This document shows, piece by piece, positions 34,970-42,229 of a DNA stretch of 64,000 bases. The DNA lies in NCBI GenBank assembly GCA_965276815.1, contig CBDIBE010000008.1:434001-498000 (forward strand), read 5' to 3'. Positions within the stretch are counted from its first letter, which is position 1; the number at the start of each line of letters is the position of its first letter. The DNA is from JAVVHH01 sp965276815. GTDB lineage: Bacteria; Pseudomonadota; Alphaproteobacteria; Acetobacterales; Acetobacteraceae. The position numbers were made by a program, and so were the translations under genes. The notes beneath the pieces were generated by a model, which worked only from the letters and a program-made list of their open reading frames with translations, ran no database searches and had not been told where the DNA came from.

Positions 34970-35845
34970 TCAGGCGGTGAGGAATCCCCGGCTTACGGGC
35001 ACGGCGCCGCCGCCGATCCAGGCCCGAACGCCGTCGGGCCGCCGCCGCGCACCGGCGTGCAGCAGGCTCGGCCGGCCCATCTCCACGCCTTGGTGGATCG
35101 TCAGCCGATGCTCCTGATCCTCGCCAAGCGACAGCAGGAGCGCGGCAAGCGCGACGTTGGCGCTGCCAGTCGCCGGGTCCTCTGGGATGCCGCTCAGCGG
35201 CGAGAACATCCGCGTCCGCAGGGTTTCATCCCGCACATAGAGATGCAGTGGGAAGCCGGTAGGCCGGACGGGAAAGCGCTGTGCCGCGTCCCGCATGGCG
35301 GCAAGGTCTGGCGCTGCGTCACGCAGCCCTTCGGCCGTGACCTCGGCGATGACGAAATCCGTGCCGACCCCGGCGATGAGCGGCGGGTGCGCGCGGGTGA
35401 CCACCTGGTCCTCGCGCAGCCCCGCGCAGGATGCGACGAGGGACGCCGGCAGCTCCGCGCCACGCGTCAGCGGCACCGGCGCGTCCAAAGTCGCTTGCGG
35501 CGCCCCCGACCAATCGAACCGGATCGGCACGAGCCCGGCCGCCTCCTCGAACACCAGAGCGTCTGGCCGGGCCGGCATCAGCTCAGCCAGCACCAGCGCC
35601 GTGCCGACATTGGGGTGGCCGGCAAAAGCCAGCTCGGTCGTTGGCGTGAAGATGCGGACCTGGGCGGCATGCGCGGGGTCGCGCGGCGGCAGGACGAAGG
35701 TGGTCTCGGAGAGGTTGAATTCGCGCGCAATGGCCTGCATCGCCGTGTCGGACAGCCCGCGGGCATCGATCAGCACGGCCAGCGGGTTGCCGCCGAAGCG
35801 GCGGTCGGTGAACACGTCGACGGTGCGGAATTCATACTCGGCCAT
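34970..35845 (-). CDS. PhzF family isomerase/epimerase
   Basis: 291-residue PhzF-fold protein related to phenazine biosynthesis isomerases and diaminopimelate epimerases. DVFTDRRFGGNPLAV near residue 10, the proposed catalytic glutamate in NLSETTFVLPP near 45, and TPTTELAFAGHPNVGTA are diagnostic. So is the C-terminal GIPEDPATGSANVAL. The surrounding DNA has no phenazine genes, so the natural substrate is unknown. The start ATG 35845 gives the usual family N-terminus. Confidence 0.93.
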   Translation of the reverse strand: MAEYEFRTVDVFTDRRFGGNPLAVLIDARGLSDTAMQAIAREFNLSETTFVLPPRDPAHAAQVRIFTPTTELAFAGHPNVGTALVLAELMPARPDALVFEEAAGLVPIRFDWSGAPQATLDAPVPLTRGAELPASLVASCAGLREDQVVTRAHPPLIAGVGTDFVIAEVTAEGLRDAAPDLAAMRDAAQRFPVRPTGFPLHLYVRDETLRTRMFSPLSGIPEDPATGSANVALAALLLSLGEDQEHRLTIHQGVEMGRPSLLHAGARRRPDGVRAWIGGGAVPVSRGFLTA

Positions 35846-35953
35846 GCCGGCAGCTAGGCTCCGGCGTCGTGTTTGCGCAAGTGAGAGTCTCGCTTGCACA
35901 AATGCAGCCCCTGCAACATCTATGCACCGACGAGCAGCGGGGCAGATAAGCGC

Positions 35954-36916
35954 ATGGATACGATGATCGGCCGGCCAGCCAGCAACAAAGCACCCACGGC
36001 GAACACAGCGCCATCCCCCGATCCCGGGGCGATGATCGTCGACGGGAACCAGGCCACGTTCATGCAGGACGTGGTCGAAGCGTCCCGCTCGGTCCCGGTC
36101 ATCGTGGATTTCTGGGCGACCTGGTGCGGCCCCTGCAAGACGCTGACGCCGACGCTGGAGAAGGTGACCAAGGCCGCGGGCGGCCGGGTCAAATTGGTCA
36201 AGATCGACATCGACGCCAACCGCGCCCTCGTCCAGCAGCTCGTGCAGATCGGCCTGCCGATGCAGTCCGTGCCCACCGTCGCCGCTTTTTGGCAGGGCCA
36301 GATCGCCGATGTGTTCCAGGGCGCGCTGCCAGAATCCGAGGTCAAGCGCTTCGTCGAGAGCCTGCTCAAGCTGGCCGGCGGCGCGATGCCCTCGGCCGAC
36401 CTGCTGGCCGAGGCGCAGACCGCGATGGAGGAGGAGCGGTTCGAGGATGCCGGCGCCCTCTACAGCACCCTGCTGCAGGACGATGCTGAGAATCCTGTCG
36501 CCTGGGCCGGGCTGATCCGGGTGCTGATGGCGCTGGGACAGGAGGACCAAGCCGCCGAAGCGCTCGAGCAGGTGCCGCCGAAGATCGCCGACCATAGCGA
36601 GATCAGTGGCGCGCGGAGCGCCCTGGCGCTGGCTGGGGAGGGGCGCAAAGCCGCGTCCCAGCTCAAGCAGCTCGAGGCACGCGTCGCCGCCGACGCCGAC
36701 GACCATCAGGCGCGCTATGACCTCGCCACCGCGCTGAACGCGACCGGGCTGCGGGAAGACGCGGCCGCCGCGCTGCTCGACATCGTCCGCCGCGACCGGA
36801 GCTGGAACGAGGATGCCGCGCGGCTGCAGCTGCTCAAGTTCTTCGAGGCGTGGGGCATGACCGACCCGGCTACGCTCGCCGCGCGGCGCAAGCTCTCGGC
36901 CCTGCTGTTCAGCTAA
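35954..36916 (+). CDS. cnoX: Thioredoxin-TPR co-chaperone (CnoX/YbbN family)
   Basis: 320 residues. The thioredoxin domain has VIVDFWATWCGPCKTLTPTLEKV near residue 50 with an intact CGPC pair. The TPR-like C-terminal half covers residues 155-320. This is the CnoX (YbbN) architecture, a chaperedoxin that protects substrates from overoxidation and hands them to GroEL or DnaK. The start ATG 35954 is preferred; an earlier in-frame codon lies 60 bp upstream. The LON-domain gene follows after a short repeat array. Confidence 0.92.
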   Translation: MDTMIGRPASNKAPTANTAPSPDPGAMIVDGNQATFMQDVVEASRSVPVIVDFWATWCGPCKTLTPTLEKVTKAAGGRVKLVKIDIDANRALVQQLVQIGLPMQSVPTVAAFWQGQIADVFQGALPESEVKRFVESLLKLAGGAMPSADLLAEAQTAMEEERFEDAGALYSTLLQDDAENPVAWAGLIRVLMALGQEDQAAEALEQVPPKIADHSEISGARSALALAGEGRKAASQLKQLEARVAADADDHQARYDLATALNATGLREDAAAALLDIVRRDRSWNEDAARLQLLKFFEAWGMTDPATLAARRKLSALLFS

Positions 36917-36919
36917 GAT

Positions 36920-36977
36920 GATAGCCCAGTAAGACGGTGGCCCAGTAAGACGATGGCCCAGTAAGACGATGACCCAG
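36920..36977 (+). repeat. Tandem 16-bp repeats (3.6 units) at the LON-domain gene start
   Basis: Units GATAGCCCAGTAAGAC (36920-36935), GGTGGCCCAGTAAGAC (36936-36951), GATGGCCCAGTAAGAC (36952-36967) and a partial GATGACCCAG (36968-36977). Each later unit contains a start codon, two codons and TAA (GTG/ATG-GCC-CAG-TAA), and the last one becomes the real start (ATG-ACC-CAG) of the next gene. The array thus lies exactly in the translation initiation region and lacks an obvious Shine-Dalgarno sequence. Confidence 0.85.
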
Positions 36978-37628
36978 GCTCCGCGCATGGCCAAGATGGC
37001 TACCGAGTTCGCGATCTTCCCGCTCACCGGCGCCGTGGTGCTGCCGGGCGGGAAGCTGCCGCTCAACATCTTTGAGCCGCGATACCTTAATATGGTGGAC
37101 GATGCGCTGGGCGAAGGCCGGTTCATCGGCATGATCCAGCCCGACGAGCTGCGCGCCGCGACGCCGACCGGCCCCGGGCTGTATCGGGTCGGCTGCCTCG
37201 GCCGAATCTCGTCGTTCAGCGAAACCGAGGATGGGCGCTACCTCATCACCCTGACGGGCCTGACCCGCTTCGCCGTCGCAGTCGAGCTGGAGCTCCGCCG
37301 GGGTTATCGCCGGGTCCGCGCCGACCTCGCCCGCTTTGCGGCGGATCTCGAGCCCGATACGGACGGGATCGAGCGCGACGTTCTGCTCGCAGCGCTCCGG
37401 GCGTATTTCAGCGCGCACGGCTTCGACGCCAATTGGGATGCGATCAACGAGATGCCGGATGCGATGCTCGTCGCGACGCTGGCGATGGTCTGCCCGTTCG
37501 AGCCGCCGGAGAAGCAGGTGCTGCTGGAAGCCGCCGGGATCGAGGAGCGGACGCAGGCGCTGCTCGCCTTGCTGCAGATGGGCGCACACACGACGGAATC
37601 CGGTCAGTCCGGCCGGCAGTTCAGCTAG
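36969..37628 (+). CDS. LON peptidase substrate-binding (PUA-like) domain protein
   Basis: 219 residues containing the Lon N-terminal domain without ATPase or protease parts. FAIFPLTGAVVLPGGKLPLNIFEPRYLNMVDDAL is the signature stretch. GCLGRISSFSETEDGRYLITLTGLTRF and the helical C-terminus follow. Such stand-alone proteins are common next to thioredoxin/CnoX and Trm112 genes in alphaproteobacteria; their function is unknown. A second in-frame Met at residue 7 is a possible alternative start. Its stop TAG lies inside a hairpin element. Confidence 0.9.
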   Translation: MTQAPRMAKMATEFAIFPLTGAVVLPGGKLPLNIFEPRYLNMVDDALGEGRFIGMIQPDELRAATPTGPGLYRVGCLGRISSFSETEDGRYLITLTGLTRFAVAVELELRRGYRRVRADLARFAADLEPDTDGIERDVLLAALRAYFSAHGFDANWDAINEMPDAMLVATLAMVCPFEPPEKQVLLEAAGIEERTQALLALLQMGAHTTESGQSGRQFS

Positions 37629-37678
37629 TGGTCCGATCCAGACGCTTGGAACCAAGCGTCTGGTGCATCGGTCCACCA
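37625..37678 (+). terminator. Long stop-codon-embedded hairpin after LON-domain gene
   Basis: The inner arms CCAGACGCTTGG (37638-37649) and CCAAGCGTCTGG (37652-37663) pair perfectly across a 2-nt loop. The outer arms TGGTCCGAT and ATCGG(TCC)ACCA extend the stem with a bulge. CTAG at the left end contains the LON-domain stop. The beginning CTAGTGGTCCGATCCA resembles the element at 2875 (CTAGTGTCCCGAATCCA). It may act as a terminator or processing stem before the Trm112 gene. Confidence 0.65.
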
Positions 37679-37700
37679 AACAAAGGCTAATGGCACGGGC

Positions 37701-37883
37701 ATGAGCGACCCTACGATCGACAAGCGGCTGCTCGAAATCCTGGTCTGCCCGGTTACCAAAGGACCTTTGGAATGGGACAGGCAGCATGGCGAGCTGATCA
37801 GCCGGCAAGCCCGGTTGGCCTTCCCGGTGCGCGACGGCGTGCCGATTATGCTGCCGGAGGAAGCGCGCCAGTTGGACGAGTAG
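37701..37883 (+). CDS. Trm112 family protein
   Basis: 60 residues: a short zinc-ribbon-like protein starting DKRLLEILVCPVTKGPLEWD and ending FPVRDGVPIMLPEEARQL, the usual bacterial Trm112/YcaR pattern. Eukaryotic Trm112 activates methyltransferases; the bacterial role is unclear. Only one of the CxxC cysteines of the zinc site is present (CPVT), which is common in bacterial members. It is coupled to DUF971 4 bp downstream. Confidence 0.9.
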   Translation: MSDPTIDKRLLEILVCPVTKGPLEWDRQHGELISRQARLAFPVRDGVPIMLPEEARQLDE

Positions 37884-37887
37884 GCAG

Positions 37888-38250
37888 GTGAACAAGCCGC
37901 CAGTCGCGACCGAGATCCGGGTCCGCCGCAGCGCGAGATGCCTCGAGATCGACTTCGACGACGGCCTGCATGCCAGCCTGGCGGCGGAGTATCTGCGCGT
38001 CGAGAGCCCGAGCGCCGAGGTGCAAGGCCATGCGCCGCACGAGAAACGGCTCGTGGCGGGCAAGCGGGACGTCAATATCGAGTTTGTCGAGCCGATCGGC
38101 CACTACGCCATAAGAATTCGCTTCACTGACGGCCACGATACTGGTATATTTTCCTGGGCGTTGTTGCATCAGCTCGCACGCGAGCACTCTCAGCGTTGGA
38201 GCGACTATCTTCGGTCCTTGGAAAATCAGGGAAAAAAGCGGGAACCTTGA
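37888..38250 (+). CDS. DUF971 (gamma-butyrobetaine hydroxylase N-terminal-like) protein
   Basis: 120 residues with the DUF971 fold found at the N-terminus of gamma-butyrobetaine hydroxylases and in Fe-S maturation ApbC/Mrp fusions. LEIDFDDGLHASLAAEYLRVESPSAEV and the C-terminal GHYAIRIRFTDGHDTGIFSWALLHQL are diagnostic. The start is GTG 37888. Probably cotranscribed with the Trm112 gene. Function is unresolved; a metal-related role is suggested only by the families it is fused to elsewhere. Confidence 0.92.
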   Translation: MNKPPVATEIRVRRSARCLEIDFDDGLHASLAAEYLRVESPSAEVQGHAPHEKRLVAGKRDVNIEFVEPIGHYAIRIRFTDGHDTGIFSWALLHQLAREHSQRWSDYLRSLENQGKKREP

Positions 38251-38310
38251 TCTAACCACGGGCGATGCGGGATGGTGTCGGAACGTTTGTGCACGGGCGC
38301 TGAATGGCCG

Positions 38311-38646
38311 ATGCCTTGCTTGAATGCTAAACTGTCTGCGCTCGCGCTGATCGCGCCGCTTGTCGGTTGCGCCTCCTCAAAGCCGGAGGCGCCGTTCATT
38401 GTTCTGCATCCTCGCCCAGCGCCAAAGGTGGTAGAGCATCGGCCGGCGCCACGCCGCACACCAAAACCTGAGCTTGCCAGTTTCAGCAAACCTCCGGCCA
38501 CTCGCCGCGATCGATCCGCCGACACGGTGACTGCCCCCAACGAGGAACCGGAACAAGAGGTGGATCCGGACACGCTCACTCCAGCCGAGAAAGAAGACCT
38601 CTTCCGTCGCTTTGACGCCTATCTTACCCAAGAGGGGCATCAGTAG
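38311..38646 (+). CDS. Small lipoprotein sharing a C-terminal motif with the next gene
   Basis: 111 residues. A lipoprotein signal (MPCLNAKLSALALIAPLVGC) gives a lipidated Cys near residue 20, followed by a Pro/Arg-rich linker (HPRPAPKVVEHRPAPRR). The C-terminal helix LTPAEKEDLFRRFDAYLTQ is closely similar to the C-terminal helix of the protein encoded immediately downstream. The stop codon abuts the next ATG (TAGATG), so the two are coupled. An in-frame start at 38272 would add 13 residues before the signal. No known family recognised. Confidence 0.75.
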   Translation: MPCLNAKLSALALIAPLVGCASSKPEAPFIVLHPRPAPKVVEHRPAPRRTPKPELASFSKPPATRRDRSADTVTAPNEEPEQEVDPDTLTPAEKEDLFRRFDAYLTQEGHQ

Positions 38647-39612
38647 ATGAGTTCGCTCATGCAGCTTTCCGCCGAGGCGGACGTGACCCCGCCGCGCTTC
38701 ACCCAAGCCGTCAAAGGCTTGCGCTCGGGGCAGGCGCTGACATGGCTGTGCGCAGACGATCCGGTCGTGCGCTCGGCGCTCGTCGAGTCCGTGATCGACG
38801 CGGTCGCCGACCTGGACACCCGGTTCGTCCGAGCCGCCAACCCGCTACGCGCGCCGCTCACCATCGAGCGTCTGTTGATCCAGGCGATCGGGCCGGAGGC
38901 CGATCTGCGCCACAGCCGCGATCCTGCAGCAATGACCCGGCTGCTGGCCACGCAACTCGGCGACGAGACCCGGGTGATCGTGGTGGTCGAGCAGGCAGAA
39001 ACGCTGGACGGCGAGTCGCTCGAAATGCTGCGGGCTATGGAGCCGCATCTCGAGAACGCCGAGCCGCGGGTCCAAATCCTGTTATCGGCCCCGCATCTGC
39101 CGGATGTGCGCCCGCCCGAGACGGATGCCGAGCTGGTTCCGCTGGTCTGCACGCCGCTGCTGCCGCCCGAATCGGCCGCGCCGCGTCGCCTGCTGCCGTT
39201 CCTGCTGTTCGGTCTGCTCATCGTGCTCGGGAGCGTTGGCATAGCGATCTACCTGGCCGATTCCAGCGTGATCACTCGGGCCAAGCTCTATCTGCCGCAG
39301 CGTTTCCGGACGGTTGCCGCCGAGCCGCCATCGCCGGTCCGCGCCTTGATCGCGCTGCCTCAGGCCCAAGCTGCCGTGCCTCAGCCGGCCGCCGCGACAC
39401 CTATCATGACGCAAGCTCCTGTGATTTTCCCCCCGGCGCCAGCTTCGGCCGCCCCGCAGGTCGAAGACGCGGCGGCCATGCGCCACGAGTTTGACGAGTT
39501 TCTGGCGCGCTCTGGCGACAGCGCGCCGAAACTGACCGACGCGCAAAGGTCCGACCTGTTCGATCAATTCCTGGCCTGGCGCCGGTCCCAAAGCCAGGCG
39601 GCAGCGCGCTAA
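38647..39612 (+). CDS. Membrane-anchored degenerate AAA+-like protein with DLFxxF tail
   Basis: 321 residues. Residues 1-170 look like an ExeA/GspA-type ATPase that lacks a P-loop (the position reads ALTWLCADDPVVRSALVESV) but keeps a Walker B-like strand, RVIVVVEQAETLDGESLEML. One membrane helix follows near 183-203 (LLPFLLFGLLIVLGSVGIAIYL). The rest is an Ala/Pro-rich periplasmic linker and a final helix, LTDAQRSDLFDQFLAWR, shared with the upstream lipoprotein. The layout repeats that of the 33712 protein. The family is not recognised; a scaffold rather than an ATPase is inferred. Confidence 0.72.
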   Translation: MSSLMQLSAEADVTPPRFTQAVKGLRSGQALTWLCADDPVVRSALVESVIDAVADLDTRFVRAANPLRAPLTIERLLIQAIGPEADLRHSRDPAAMTRLLATQLGDETRVIVVVEQAETLDGESLEMLRAMEPHLENAEPRVQILLSAPHLPDVRPPETDAELVPLVCTPLLPPESAAPRRLLPFLLFGLLIVLGSVGIAIYLADSSVITRAKLYLPQRFRTVAAEPPSPVRALIALPQAQAAVPQPAAATPIMTQAPVIFPPAPASAAPQVEDAAAMRHEFDEFLARSGDSAPKLTDAQRSDLFDQFLAWRRSQSQAAAR

Positions 39613-40112
39613 CCCACGCGCACCGAAGTCAACCCGGCGGCCAGCACCGCCAGCAGGTCTGGCATCTCCAGCGCGATGCAGCCCTCGGTGGGCGACAGGT
39701 CTGGCCGGGCAACGTGCAGGAAGATGGCGCTGCCGCGGCCGCGTACGACCGGGTCGTCGTTCCAGCCGAGCACGGCAACGACGTCGTAGACCGCGTCGCT
39801 CCGCCACAGCGCTTCGTGCCGAGCCGGGTGGGGCAGGCGGACCGGCCGGTTGTACTCGGCGCCCGCCGGGTCGTCGCACCAACCGTCATGCGGCGCGAGC
39901 GGAGCGGTCGGCAGAGCCGATTGCGGGCGCCGGAGCCGGTCGGCGCGATACAGCACGCGCCGCAGCTTCAGCGTGCCCGCCGGCGTCGCGCCATCCCCTT
40001 CCCGCTTATCGGCGGTGATGCCGCCTCGTCCCAACGCGGCGCGATATTGCTTGCCCCCGAGACGAAACAGCCCGTCGGCGCCGACGCTGGCCTCGGCCGC
40101 GAGGTCAGCCAA
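39609..40112 (-). CDS. L,D-transpeptidase-like (YkuD) protein
   Basis: 167 residues. The C-terminal YkuD signature is visible as IFLHVARPDLSPTEGCIALE near residue 130: a His, then the catalytic Cys in TEGC. N-terminal GDGATPAGTLKLRRVLYRADRL fits the family's substrate-side strands. Such domains cross-link peptidoglycan stems or attach proteins, normally in the periplasm. No signal peptide is visible from the start at 40112, so either the start is wrong or the enzyme is a cytoplasmic variant of this short clade. It overlaps ribA by 8 bp. Confidence 0.85.
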   Translation of the reverse strand: MADLAAEASVGADGLFRLGGKQYRAALGRGGITADKREGDGATPAGTLKLRRVLYRADRLRRPQSALPTAPLAPHDGWCDDPAGAEYNRPVRLPHPARHEALWRSDAVYDVVAVLGWNDDPVVRGRGSAIFLHVARPDLSPTEGCIALEMPDLLAVLAAGLTSVRVG

Positions 40113-41253
40113 GGAGATGGCCGAAGCGGCGCGCTTTGGTCGCCAGATAGTGGTCGTTCACCCCGTTCGGCTCCACGACGAGCGGCTCGCGCCCGGCAAT
40201 CTCCACGCCGCAGGCCGCAAGCGCGGCGATTTTGTCGGGGTTGTTGGTCAGCAGCCGGACCCGGTGGACGCCGAGTTGCTCCAGCATGGTCGCCGCGACC
40301 AGGAAATTGCGCTCGTCGGCGTTCCAGCCCAAGGCGCGGTTCGCATCCACCGTATCCAACCCGCGATCCTGCAGCGCATAGGCGCGCAGCTTGCCGGGCA
40401 GGCCGATGCCCCGCCCCTCCTGCGCCAGGTAAAGCAGCACGCCGGTTCCGTCTTCGCCGATCCGGCGCAACGCGGCGTGAAGCTGCGGGCCGCAATCGCA
40501 GCGCAGGCTGCCGAGGAAGTCGCCGGTGAAGCACTCGGAATGCAGCCGCACCAACGGCGCCGGCGCGTCGGCCGGCACGTGTGCCGGCTCGCCGGCGACG
40601 ATGGCGAGATGCTCGATTCCTGCGTCCGGAGCCCGGAAGGCGACGATCCGGGCGTCCCTGATGTGTTCGAGCGGCACGTTCGCCTCGGCCACGCGGACGA
40701 GGGCGGCGGCGACCGCATCGGGGTGAGCGAGCACGTCGGCCGCGGCCACGCTCAGCAGGGAAAGCGTCGGCGCGAGCGTGGCCGCGGCTGCTCGGGCCGG
40801 TGCGGCGATGGCGGCGGGAACCAGCCGTGCCAGCTTCGCCAGGGCGAGCGCCGCGGGCGCCAGCTTCGGCACCGCCGCCAGCTCCGGCGGCTCATGCAGG
40901 AGTTGCGCTGCAGTCGGGTCTGCCATGCCGCGCAGGATGGCGGGATCGAGCAGGCCCGCGGTTCGGAACGCCAGGGCGGGCCCGGTCGGCTCGACGGGGC
41001 GGCGGAGCAGCGATGCCGCCCGCACTGGCGCGAGCAATAGTACCGGCGGCCCCGAGGCCAAGGCGGCCAGCTCGGCAAGGCCGCGCGCGCTGGCCGTCTC
41101 GGCCGCGAGGACCACAAGGTCGGCGGCGCCCTGCAGCAGCACGGGCGTGCCGCGCCGGAGATCGGCGACCGCGCGATGGACGGCGCGGAGCCGCAGGATG
41201 GCCGGGTCGCTCACGACGCTGGCTGGGCTGGAGGAGGGTTCGGGCTGTGACAT
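40105..41253 (-). CDS. ribA: GTP cyclohydrolase II with degenerate RibB-like N-terminal domain
   Basis: 382 residues. The C-terminal 200 residues are GTP cyclohydrolase II, the first step of riboflavin synthesis. They hold the zinc ligands in SECFTGDFLGSLRCDCGPQLHAAL, EGRGIGLPGKLRAYALQD and LLTNNPDKIAALAACGVEI. The N-terminal 180 residues follow the outline of dihydroxybutanone phosphate synthase (AVADLRRGTPVLL...DLVVLAAETA...ALALAKLARLVPAAI). They lack the catalytic acidic DDEDREN stretch, so this half is probably inactive. ATG 41253 is chosen; earlier codons have no homology. Confidence 0.93.
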   Translation of the reverse strand: MSQPEPSSSPASVVSDPAILRLRAVHRAVADLRRGTPVLLQGAADLVVLAAETASARGLAELAALASGPPVLLLAPVRAASLLRRPVEPTGPALAFRTAGLLDPAILRGMADPTAAQLLHEPPELAAVPKLAPAALALAKLARLVPAAIAAPARAAAATLAPTLSLLSVAAADVLAHPDAVAAALVRVAEANVPLEHIRDARIVAFRAPDAGIEHLAIVAGEPAHVPADAPAPLVRLHSECFTGDFLGSLRCDCGPQLHAALRRIGEDGTGVLLYLAQEGRGIGLPGKLRAYALQDRGLDTVDANRALGWNADERNFLVAATMLEQLGVHRVRLLTNNPDKIAALAACGVEIAGREPLVVEPNGVNDHYLATKARRFGHLLG

Positions 41254-41505
41254 GCGCCGCGCCTTATGCCCGCCTGCCGGACCGGGCGCAAAGCGTCCTC
41301 GTTGCATATGACCCAGAAAGCACACTGGGCTGAATGGGCAACTTTCACGAATTTGTGTGCGACGAGGCCCGGATTACCCCAGCTTGAACGGTCATTGCCT
41401 GCGTTGTGGAAACAACAACCTATCACGATCGAGCTGTTCACCAAGAGTTGTGGTAAGGTGAATTGAAACTGGGGCCTGTCGGCGCCCCGCTGAGGGATTG
41501 AGAGC

Positions 41506-42225
41506 ATGGCGGGCGAGCGGCCAATCTTAATTGTAGATGATGACGCGACTTTGCGTGAGACCTTGGTTGAGCAATTGGAGGTTGACGGGGAATTCATGGC
41601 GGCCGAGGCAGCCACGGTCAGCGAGGCCGAGGCGATGTTGACCAACCGGGACGCCCGGTTCGATGCCATCATCTTGGATGTGGGACTGCCCGACGGCGAT
41701 GGGCGGGATTTGTGCTCGAATTTGCGCAAGCAAGGCCTGCGCATGCCGATCATCATGCTCACCGGCTCAGACGACGAGGCGGACGTTGTTCGCGGCCTCG
41801 ATGCGGGCGCCAACGACTACATTGCCAAGCCATTCCGGCTTGCCGAGCTGCTCGCCCGTCTGCGGGCGCAGTTGCGGATCTTCGAAAACAGCGAAGACGC
41901 GGTTTTCACTATCGGGCCCTACACGTTTCGGCCCAGCGCCAAGCTGCTGCAGGAGCCGGTCAAGAACCGCCGCATCCGCCTGACCGAGAAGGAGGCGGCG
42001 ATCCTGAAATTCCTTTACCGTGCCGGCACCCGCCCGGTCGCGCGGCAGGTCCTGCTCAACGAAGTCTGGGGCTATAACGCCAACGTCACCACGCACACGC
42101 TGGAGACGCACATCTACCGGCTGCGGCAGAAGATCGAGCCGGATCCAGGCAACGCGCGACTGCTGGTCACCGAAGGCGGCGGCTACCGGCTCGACCCGCT
42201 CGGAGTGGCGCCGGTCGCGAGCTGA
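41506..42225 (+). CDS. OmpR/PhoB-type response regulator, orphan
   Basis: 239 residues. The receiver domain has acidic pocket DDD near residue 11, phosphoacceptor Asp in AIILDVGLPDGDG near 57, Thr in MLTGSDDEADVV and Lys in YIAKPFRLAEL. The C-terminal winged-helix DNA-binding domain contains RLTEKEAAILKFLYRAG and THTLETHIYRLRQKIE. No histidine kinase gene adjoins it, so the partner kinase is elsewhere. It is divergent from ribA with 252 bp between them, containing its promoter. Confidence 0.95.
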   Translation: MAGERPILIVDDDATLRETLVEQLEVDGEFMAAEAATVSEAEAMLTNRDARFDAIILDVGLPDGDGRDLCSNLRKQGLRMPIIMLTGSDDEADVVRGLDAGANDYIAKPFRLAELLARLRAQLRIFENSEDAVFTIGPYTFRPSAKLLQEPVKNRRIRLTEKEAAILKFLYRAGTRPVARQVLLNEVWGYNANVTTHTLETHIYRLRQKIEPDPGNARLLVTEGGGYRLDPLGVAPVAS

Positions 42226-42229
42226 CCGG

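Noticed and set aside
36920..36977. CRISPR-like array
   Set aside because: The units are contiguous 16-bp tandem repeats with no spacers and no cas genes nearby.
41254..41505. Histidine kinase gene fragment next to the response regulator
   Set aside because: The 252-bp gap has no H-box or HATPase motif on either strand.
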